Positions 59,001-64,000 of a stretch of 64,000 nt of DNA are shown one piece after another (within the stretch, counting starts at the first letter, position 1; each line of letters opens with the position of its first letter). Position numbers and translations under genes: made by a program. The notes below the pieces were generated by a model that made no database searches, was not told where the DNA came from, and saw nothing but the letters and a program-made list of their open reading frames with translations. Source of the stretch: Balanoglossus misakiensis (lineage: Eukaryota > Hemichordata). Location: NCBI GenBank assembly GCA_040954595.2, contig CM082576.2:18414001-18478000 (forward strand), read 5' to 3'.

Positions 59001-60194
59001 GGGCAATATGACCTTTTGACCATTGTATTCTACTTTGCAGCTCATTTCACCACAAATATCGAGCATTTCACCTGTGTAGGTTTTCAGTTTTACCTTGGAG
59101 GGAAAAAGAGGTACTTTCCTGAACTTTTCAGTGTACTCACTCCTGCTCATAATCGAAAAATCAGCAGCAGTATCTACCTGCATGTCGCATGTGACATTGT
59201 TTACTGACATTTTCACTGTGTAACCTTTTGTACTATTTTTGGTGGGATTGGCTGTGTTGGTAGAATACAATGAAAATACACCCATATTATTTTCATCTCC
59301 GCTACTTTCTGTAGCATCTAACTCAGGCATATATACATTATGCACTTTTCCCTTTGTCTTGGTTGACTGGGAATTTACACCTTTGACACCAGATTTTTCA
59401 TTTACACTGGCATTACTGTGACAAACAGATGCAATGTGACCAACTTTCTTACATTTGAAACATTTAGCATCCTTAAATTTACACATTTGTGGGTTGTGCT
59501 CACCCCTACATCTATAACATAGTTTTTGTCCACTAGTCTTTGCCTGGGGTTTTCTGTAACCCTTCGAAAGTTTATTGACGACACCACTCTTGTCGCTGAC
59601 ACTGCTACTAGTACTGCTGGCAGGTCGAAACTCCTTTGCGTTCTTCTCCGCCATCTCCATGGACGTTGCTATCTGACAAGCACGGTCGAAGGTAAGGCCC
59701 TCTGTGTTCAACAGCTTGTTTTGGATCCTTACGTCATCCAGACCACAGACAAATCTGTCTCTCAAAGCTCGATTCAGAAAATCGCCATAGTTGCAGTGTA
59801 TGGAAAGTTTCTTCAATGACACAATATAGTCACTGACTGACTCACCAGGCTTCTGGTTACGAGTGCCAAAATGAAAACTTTCCGCTATCTCTAACGGTGC
59901 TGGGTTGTAGTGTCCCTCAAGTGCTTGGACGATTGCATTCAAAGGCTTGTCTTTAGGTTTGGTGGGCGCCAACAAATTACTGAGCGTAGAATACGCTTCC
60001 GGTCCGATTTTACTGAGAAAAATCGCTCGTTTTCTGCCTTGGACAACTGCATTCGCCTCAGCGTGTACTTCACCTGGAACTTCCACGATGTTGTTCGCCT
60101 CAAAGAACATTTCCATCCGCTCTACATACGAACTGAATGTCTCTCGATCTGGCGAAAACTCACCGACACTTCCAACAAACCCAGTTGCTGCCAT
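56052..60194 (-). CDS. Gag-Pol polyprotein of the Ty3/gypsy element (1380 aa)
   Basis: One uninterrupted ORF from ATG at 60194. Gag occupies about residues 1-220. Two zinc knuckles lie at 226-260: CYRCRGEHNPQMC (with one fewer residue before His) and CFKCKKVGHIASVC. Protease centres on D-T-A at about 341, where D-S/T-G is usual. RT spans ~485-690, with LDLSHAYAQ and PYGVKSAP. Its YxDD box reads KQDD at 632-635, so the conserved aromatic is Lys. RNase H is ~775-890 (ACDASSYGLGAV, IEREAL, ITDHKPLL). Integrase has a zinc domain (H~999, H~1002, C~1032, C~1035) and catalytic D~1063, D~1116 and E~1152 (AERS). The order is the Ty3/gypsy order, the length is normal and there is no env gene. Apart from the KQDD box it looks complete. 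Whether it is active is unknown. Confidence 0.95.
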   Translation of the reverse strand: MAATGFVGSVGEFSPDRETFSSYVERMEMFFEANNIVEVPGEVHAEANAVVQGRKRAIFLSKIGPEAYSTLSNLLAPTKPKDKPLNAIVQALEGHYNPAPLEIAESFHFGTRNQKPGESVSDYIVSLKKLSIHCNYGDFLNRALRDRFVCGLDDVRIQNKLLNTEGLTFDRACQIATSMEMAEKNAKEFRPASSTSSSVSDKSGVVNKLSKGYRKPQAKTSGQKLCYRCRGEHNPQMCKFKDAKCFKCKKVGHIASVCHSNASVNEKSGVKGVNSQSTKTKGKVHNVYMPELDATESSGDENNMGVFSLYSTNTANPTKNSTKGYTVKMSVNNVTCDMQVDTAADFSIMSRSEYTEKFRKVPLFPSKVKLKTYTGEMLDICGEMSCKVEYNGQKVILPMVVANVVRKPILLGRNWLNKIRLNWGEIFSVTNSSATSFSNQSNAKKQLDKLLSKHAQLFDDSYEGMKGFEAHITVRDNAKPVFIKPRRVPYALKDAVEKELEKLEKNGVIVKTERSDWASPIVVVPKADKSVRICGDYKVTINQAVEDEQYPLPTTQDLYAELAGSKVFTKLDLSHAYAQLSVDKESQGYLTINTHKGLYSYTKLPYGVKSAPKIFQAKMDQILQGVEKCVCKQDDILLGGENWQENLHILDEVLERLDRHNIHLKLDKCKFLKSEVVYLGLRINADGLHPVDEKVDAIKKAPIPRNVHELRSFLGMVQYYHSFLPDLATILAPLHKLLKKDVKWKWTSDCQKAYDLCKNGLSSDALLVHYDTKRELRLACDASSYGLGAVISHVMDNGQERPIAYASRSLNASEKNYAQIEREALSIVFGVKKFHQFLYGRKFTLITDHKPLLALLGPKSAIPTLAAARMQRWALILSAYDYDIEYRRSEDHANCDALSRLPHEISNVASESRIYTVRAVDDDFPITATDIAKATCTDPVLSRVHQFVMTGWPEHCIDESMKPYHSRRHELSCEQRCVLWGTRVIIPAVFQEKMLSELHWEHPGVCSMKAIARTCVWWPRMDEEIEKTVKVCTVCQSVRSAPSSAPLIPWKWPTRPFQRVHIDFCQKGTDYFLILVDSHSKWIEAKHMTSTTSDRTIDELRLIFANHGLPEELVSDNGPQFTSAEFAEFMSKNGIKHTLVPPYHPQSNGAAERSVRIVKEALLKQVFHGIKGMSMKHRLANFLLRYRITPHSVTGVSPAEMMVKRILRSRLSLVKPNLAQMVEKKQEKQKQYHDMSVNERTFQMYDRVRVRNKRPNSKLEKWIPGTIVKVCGPRRYVVRVGHSMRFVHTDHLIRAHDNVPDYVNEPEVVVPDFIENDAVHTKRNIPSESIDHSPVKQSSNVAIESFKTDEVSTEVSNTTPESVPLRRSQRVRKPVVKLDL

Positions 60195-60325
60195 TGCTAG
60201 TGTGACAAAGTTTGATTACCGCTCGTCCTGGTCACGTAGGAACTTTCACTTCGTAGTTCTCTGACAAAAGTCTAATGTTCTACTCTGGAATTCTCTCGTG
60301 CTACTCAGCGCACGTAGGAAGCCAC

Positions 60326-60341
60326 CATCCTCGTCGCCAAA
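60326..60341 (-). promoter_or_regulatory. Primer-binding site of the Ty3/gypsy element
   Basis: TGGCGACGAGGATGG on the minus strand begins two bases after the 5' LTR. It is complementary to a tRNA 3' end of the form ...CCTCGTCGCCA. From memory, animal tRNA-Ser(GCU) has such an acceptor stem; this has not been checked against a database. Confidence 0.6.
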
Positions 60342-60342
60342 A

Positions 60343-60515
60343 TGTAATATATTGATATATTATTGTGGGCTCATTCCTAGAGAGATTAGACAGACGCAGG
60401 ACATGTTCAACTGAACGACAGCCGTGCTGCTTCTTTATTGCTAACTGCGCATGCTCACAAGCACAGCCTCGTACACAGCACTTTTACATAGCAGTTAATA
60501 TACCAATACATAACA
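60343..60515 (-). repeat. 5' LTR of the Ty3/gypsy element
   Basis: 173 bp. It presumably carries the element's promoter, which faces away from the direction of ankyrin transcription. Confidence 0.95.
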
Positions 60516-60545
60516 ATTCTCATGCTCCTCCTTTATTACTTACAG

Positions 60546-60644
60546 GATGGAGACACTCCTTTGCATTATGCAGCAAGGGATGGTGATGAAGGCCATGTCA
60601 GATTGTTATTGGAACACAAAGCTGATGTTTACATACAAAACAAG
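60546..60644 (+). CDS. Ankyrin exon 15
   Basis: 99 bp, phase 0. DGDTPLHYAARDGDEGH with KADVYIQNK (unique Tyr). Its acceptor lies only 30 bp after the Ty3 LTR. Confidence 0.9.
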
Positions 60645-60792
60645 GTAAATACCAACCTGACTGCTGCAGGTTTATTCTATCAGTGCGGATATATTTATTC
60701 ATTTATTTGTTTGTTTGTTCGTTTACGGAAATTTCACATTATATTTCAATTTTTGTGACATTATTCTCATGCTCCTCCTTCAGTACTTACAG

Positions 60793-60891
60793 GATGGAAA
60801 CACTCCTTTGCATTATGCAGCAAGGAGGGTTGGCAAAGGCCTTGTCAGATTGTTATTGGAACACAAAGCTGATGCTAACATACAAAACAAG
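60793..60891 (+). CDS. Ankyrin exon 16
   Basis: 99 bp, phase 0. DGNTPLHYAARRVGKG; one codon shorter than exon 10, with Asn for Asp and a Lys in the loop. Confidence 0.92.
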
Positions 60892-61039
60892 GTAAATACC
60901 AACCTGACTTCAGCAGGTTTATTCTATCAATGCGGATATATTTATTCATTCATTTGTATGTTTGTTTGTTTAAGGAAATTTCACATTAGATTTCAACTTT
61001 TGTGACATTATTCTCATGCTCCTCCTTCATTACTTACAG

Positions 61040-61141
61040 GATGGAGACACTCCTTCGCATGATGCAGCAAGGAGGGATGGTGGTGAAGGCCTTGTCAGAT
61101 TGTTATTGGAACACAAAGCTGATGCTAACATACAAAACAAG
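61040..61141 (+). CDS. Ankyrin exon 17, donor site mutated
   Basis: 102 bp with a normal acceptor and a normal repeat (GDTPSHDAARRDGGEG). The donor reads AAG|ATAAATACC instead of GTAAATACC, a single G-to-A change at 61142. Without GT the exon should be skipped or the intron retained; retention reaches a stop at 61255. Since the exon is phase 0 on both sides, skipping keeps the frame. Confidence 0.85.
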
Positions 61142-61289
61142 ATAAATACCAACCTGACTTCAGCAGGTTTATTCTATCAATGCGGATATATTTATTCATT
61201 TATTTGTTTGTTTGTTTGTTTAAGGAAATTTCACATTAGATTTCAATTTTTGTGACATTATTCTCATGCTCCTCCTTCATTACTTACAG

Positions 61290-61391
61290 GATGGAGACAC
61301 TCCTTCGCATGATGCAGCAAGGAGGGATGGTGGTGAAGGCCTTGTCAGATTGTTATTGGAACACAAAGCTGATGCTAACATACAAAACAAG
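61290..61391 (+). CDS. Ankyrin exon 18
   Basis: 102 bp, phase 0, same protein sequence as exon 17 but with an intact GT donor. The following intron is the poly-T variant, as after exons 8, 14 and 22. Confidence 0.92.
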
Positions 61392-61530
61392 GTAAATACC
61401 AACCTGACTTCTGCAGGTTAATTCTGAAAGTATTGAAATATTTTTTTGTTTTTTTTTTGTTTAAGGAAATTTCACATTATATTTCAATTTTTGTGACATT
61501 ATTCTCATGCTCCTCGTTTATTACTTACAG

Positions 61531-61632
61531 GATGGAGACACTCCTTTGCATTATGCAGCAAGGAGGGTTGGTGGTGAAGGCCTTGTCAGATTGTTATTGG
61601 AACACAAAGCTGATGTGACAATACAAAACAAG
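61531..61632 (+). CDS. Ankyrin exon 19
   Basis: 102 bp, phase 0. DGDTPLHYAARRVGGEG and KADVTIQNK. Confidence 0.92.
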
Positions 61633-61780
61633 GTAAATACCAACCTGACTTCTGCAGGTTTATTCTATCAATGCGGATATATTTATTCATTTATTTGTTT
61701 GTTTGTTTGTTTATGGAAATTTCACATTAGATTTCAATTTTTGTGACATTATTCTCATGCTCCTCCTTCATTACTTACAG

Positions 61781-61882
61781 GATGGAGACACTCCTTTGCA
61801 TTATGCAACAAGGAGGGTTGGTGGTGAATGCCTTGTCAGATTGTTATTGGAACACAAAGCTGATGCTAACATACAAAACAAG
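61781..61882 (+). CDS. Ankyrin exon 20
   Basis: 102 bp, phase 0. DGDTPLHYATRRVGGEC. Like exon 10 except for Thr at the second helix Ala. Confidence 0.92.
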
Positions 61883-62034
61883 GTAAATACCAACCTGACT
61901 TCAGCAGGTTTATTCTATCACTGCGGATATATTTATTCATTTATTTGTTTGTTTGTTTGTTTGTTTAATGAAATTTCACATTAGATTTCAATTTTTGTGA
62001 CATTATTCTCATGCTCCTCCTTCATTACTTACAG

Positions 62035-62136
62035 GATGGAGACACTCCTTCGCATGATGCAGCAAGGAGGGATGGTGGTGAAGGCCTTGTCAGATTGTTA
62101 TTGGAACACAAAGCTGATGCTAACATACAAAACAAG
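62035..62136 (+). CDS. Ankyrin exon 21
   Basis: 102 bp, phase 0. DGDTPSHDAARRDGGEG and KADANIQNK; same protein as exons 17 and 18. Confidence 0.92.
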
Positions 62137-62284
62137 GTAAATACCAACCTGACTTCAGCAGGTTTATTCTATCAATGCGGATATATTTATTCATTTATTT
62201 GTTTGTTTGTTTGTTTAAGGAAATTTCACATTAGATTTCAATTTTTGAGACATTATTCTCATGCTCCTCCTTCATTACTTACAG

Positions 62285-62386
62285 GATGGAGACACTCCTT
62301 CGCATGATGCAGCAAGGAGGGATGGTGGTGAAGGCCTTGTCAGATTGTTATTGGAACACAAAGCTGATGTGACCATACAAAACAAG
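62285..62386 (+). CDS. Ankyrin exon 22
   Basis: 102 bp, phase 0. GDTPSHDAARR first half with a KADVTIQNK ending. This combination of halves suggests recombination or gene conversion between units. Confidence 0.92.
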
Positions 62387-62527
62387 GTAAATACCAACCT
62401 GACTTCTGCAGGTTAATTCTGAAAGTATTGAAAGATTTTTTTGTTGTTGTTTTTTTGTTTAAGGAAATTTCACATTACATTTCAATTTTGTGACATTATT
62501 CTCATGCTCCTCCTTCATTACTTACAG

Positions 62528-62629
62528 ACAGGAGACACCCCTTTGCATGATGCAGCAAGGAGGGATGATGGTGAAGGCCTTGTCAGATTGTTATTGGAAC
62601 ACAAAGCTGATGCTAACATACAAAACAAG
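62528..62629 (+). CDS. Ankyrin exon 23 (last clean repeat)
   Basis: 102 bp, phase 0. TGDTPLHDAARRDDGEG and KADANIQNK. Confidence 0.92.
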
Positions 62630-62810
62630 GTAAATACCAACCTGACTTCTGCAGGTTTATTCTATCAATGCGGATATATTTATTCATTTATTTGTTTGTT
62701 TGTTTGTTTTTTTGTTTGTTTGTTTGTTTGTTTGTTTGTTTGTATAAGAAAACACATTTCATTTCAATTTTTGTGACATTGTTCTCATGCTCTTCCTTCA
62801 TGACTTACAG

Positions 62811-62840
62811 AAAGGAGACCCCTTTGCATTTTGCAGCATA
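62811..62840 (+). pseudogene. Decayed ankyrin exon 24
   Basis: After a good acceptor (CATGACTTACAG) the sequence AAAGGAGACCCCTTTGCA matches the exon start but lacks two bases of GACACC, and the ankyrin similarity ends near 62840. The shifted frame happens to stay open to possible donors at 62897 and 62912, so a non-ankyrin exon cannot be excluded. Confidence 0.65.
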
Positions 62841-62912
62841 TGTCATATAATTTTGTCATTGTCCTTTGAATCAAAACTGCTCACTCTGTCGGGTCAGGTG
62901 TTATACAGGCAG

Positions 62913-63895
62913 GTGTGGAAACGATTTGCATTCCTTTCTTTCTTTCTTTGTTAATCAATCAATTGTTGTTCTATTCATTGATCATCACCCCCCTGTATCA
63001 TGAACATCACAAGGCAATGCATTGAATTCAGCTCTTCCAGCTAGTGGCCGCACTTGCTTGATTTCCTGCGTGTGTCTCTGGGGATGAAAAGAATGCATAT
63101 GCGTCTTTTCCTAATTTGCATATTTTCAATGGGTGTTCCAACGTGAGTAACCGTTCATTGACTTCCAGCTCGCATCGAATACACGTTAGGGACTGTTTTT
63201 ACGGCTGGGGGGGGGCAAGTTTGGGTCATCGATTTTCAAAATCAGGCCGACCCCCCCTTCACCCTGGACCAAAAAATGATGACCCCCCCTTTGACAGACC
63301 CAAAATATGATGACCCCCCCCCCCCCCCCCCCGCTGAAAACATTCGCCGTGCTGATCCTATGTACACTGTATGCAATAAAGGGAATGAGGCTCCTCACAC
63401 CTCAATTATAAATTTCTTAAAGTAATTGAAGTATATATAATAGTATATCGTTGCAATAAAAAATATATGAACAAAATAAAATGACAAGTCAATACAATAG
63501 AAAATTTAAGAAAATTTTGTAAAATACGGTGCTCAAAGTTGCATTCGAATGAACTCTAAAGCAAATTAACTCAATGTTAGGCAGGACAAATTTTAATTTT
63601 GCCACTCCACTCAAAGTAAACATCGGGGGTAGGGTGGGTAGAAGTCTGCCGTGGTACACTAGACAAACCAGCGAATAAATGATATGTGGCGAAGAATGGA
63701 GGGGGAGGGGTGTGCGAGGGGGTGTCCCCCTCCCACATAAGAAAATTTTGTAAAATATGTAGCTCAAAGTTGCATTTTTATGAACTCAAGAGCAAATTAT
63801 CTCAGTGTTTGGGAGGACCTAAAATTTGACTTATAGGTGTGCGTGCCTCAATCATCTGATGAATGTATTCATCTATGAATGTGATCCATTTTCAG
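62913..63895. other. Intron/spacer with homopolymer tracts
   Basis: It contains G and C runs, including about 16 C near 63317-63332, and low-complexity AT sequence. A duplicated phrase AAGAAAATTTTGTAAAATA occurs near 63508 and 63740. No gene was recognised. Confidence 0.55.
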
Positions 63896-64000
63896 AACGT
63901 AGTGACTCCTTGTCAAGAGGCAGGAAGGAAGGCTGGGCGGGGTGCAGGCACCGATATTGCAAGAGCCTTTGTGGAATATCATTTTGACAATGAGAAAGTA
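63896..64000 (+). CDS. Possible next exon of the ankyrin gene (partial)
   Basis: A clear acceptor (GTGATCCATTTTCAG) begins a frame with no stop to the window edge in phase 0, the same phase as all previous exons. It encodes NVVTPCQEAGRKAGRGAGTD then IARAFVEYHFDNEK, vaguely ankyrin-like (T-P at the start, then a helix) but diverged. The end is outside the window. Confidence 0.45.

Larger units (their letters stand above)
55820..60515 (-). mobile_element. Full-length Ty3/gypsy (Metaviridae-type) retrotransposon in an ankyrin intron
   Basis: Two 173-bp LTRs flank one gag-pol ORF. The target duplication ATTCT is at 55815-55819 and 60516-60520. Read on the minus strand the LTRs start TGTTATGTATTGG and end ...TATATTACA. 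The polypurine tract AAGGGGGAAGCAG abuts the 3' LTR (about 55993-56005), and a primer-binding site TGGCGACGAGGATGG follows the 5' LTR (about 60326-60341). The element is 4.7 kb, antisense to the ankyrin gene, and about 30 bp upstream of exon 15's acceptor. The LTRs look identical, so the insertion is recent. Confidence 0.95.
47910..64000 (+). other. Ankyrin-repeat gene with amplified one-repeat exons (gene-level entry)
   Basis: At least 23 clean exons each encode one 33- or 34-residue ankyrin repeat. The first two have generic ankyrin sequence (for example ALHAASFKGKLDAVRMLI, GADVNA). From 50178 the repeats share a house consensus: GDTPLHYAAR or GDTPSHDAAR, then G-E-G-L-V-R-L-L-L-E-H-K-A-D and A-N-I-Q-N-K or V-T-I-Q-N-K. 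Acceptors are CTTACAG, preceded by CTCATGCTCCTCCTTCATTA; donors are AAG|GTAAATACC. Nearly all exons are 99 or 102 bp and phase 0 at both ends, so repeats can be added, lost or skipped without a frameshift. Introns are ~150 bp with a (GTTT)n tract. The start exon lies upstream and the gene runs off the right edge. Ankyrin solenoids bind proteins; the partner and any effector domain are unknown. Confidence 0.9.

Overview
This window is nuclear DNA from an animal, most likely a marine invertebrate, though the sequence does not fix the phylum. The evidence is AT-rich DNA, GT-AG spliceosomal introns, a C-type-lectin membrane receptor, an expanded ankyrin-repeat gene, and transposons of the Ty3/gypsy, Ngaro (tyrosine-recombinase), LINE, TTAA-targeting and TA-targeting types. 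No bacterial operon, rRNA gene, CRISPR array or complete tRNA gene was found.

Bases 1-18,500 are almost entirely nested mobile DNA. They hold a hAT-like MITE (1087-1300), a frameshifted HIRAN-like fragment (1532-1908), a foldback repeat (2709-2836) and an old LINE (3190-4212). Rearranged pieces of one Ty3/gypsy family lie at 4213-8010 and 14763-16829. Between them sits a Ngaro-type element (8588-13198) with the diagnostic A1...B1-A2-B2 repeats, a gag split by an apparent 1.6 kb intron that contains a 27-bp minisatellite, a damaged RT and a truncated tyrosine recombinase. The two chimeric gypsy junctions are reciprocal, which is what an ~8.2 kb inversion would leave. A ~530-bp tandem array follows (16789-18505).

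Bases 21,400-27,100 carry a minus-strand gene whose exons are joined by phase-1 introns. It encodes a signal peptide, a C-type lectin-like domain, a Ser/Thr-rich stalk, one transmembrane helix and a short tail; the end of the lectin domain was not found. A TTAA-flanked MITE lies about 30 bp upstream of the acceptor of its second exon.

Bases 28,700-35,900 contain a 5'-truncated LINE copy and a longer, broken LINE (ORF1, endonuclease with a MITE inside, frameshifted RT). Two inverted AGAATCC-rich blocks flank the longer one. Bases 37,500-47,900 are gene-poor and hold degenerate tandem repeats, several foldback or palindromic elements and a long (TA)n tract.

From 47,910 to the right edge runs a plus-strand ankyrin gene, the most striking feature. 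It has 23 clean exons, nearly every one 99 or 102 bp, phase 0 at both ends, and encoding exactly one ankyrin repeat. From 54,123 the exon-plus-intron units recur about every 250 bp and are nearly identical. One exon has lost its GT donor, one is decayed, and a young Ty3/gypsy element (55820-60515; LTRs identical by eye; a single 1380-codon ORF) sits antisense in one intron with a 5-bp target duplication. Together this looks like recent tandem exon amplification building a very long ankyrin solenoid whose repeats can be gained, lost or skipped without changing frame.
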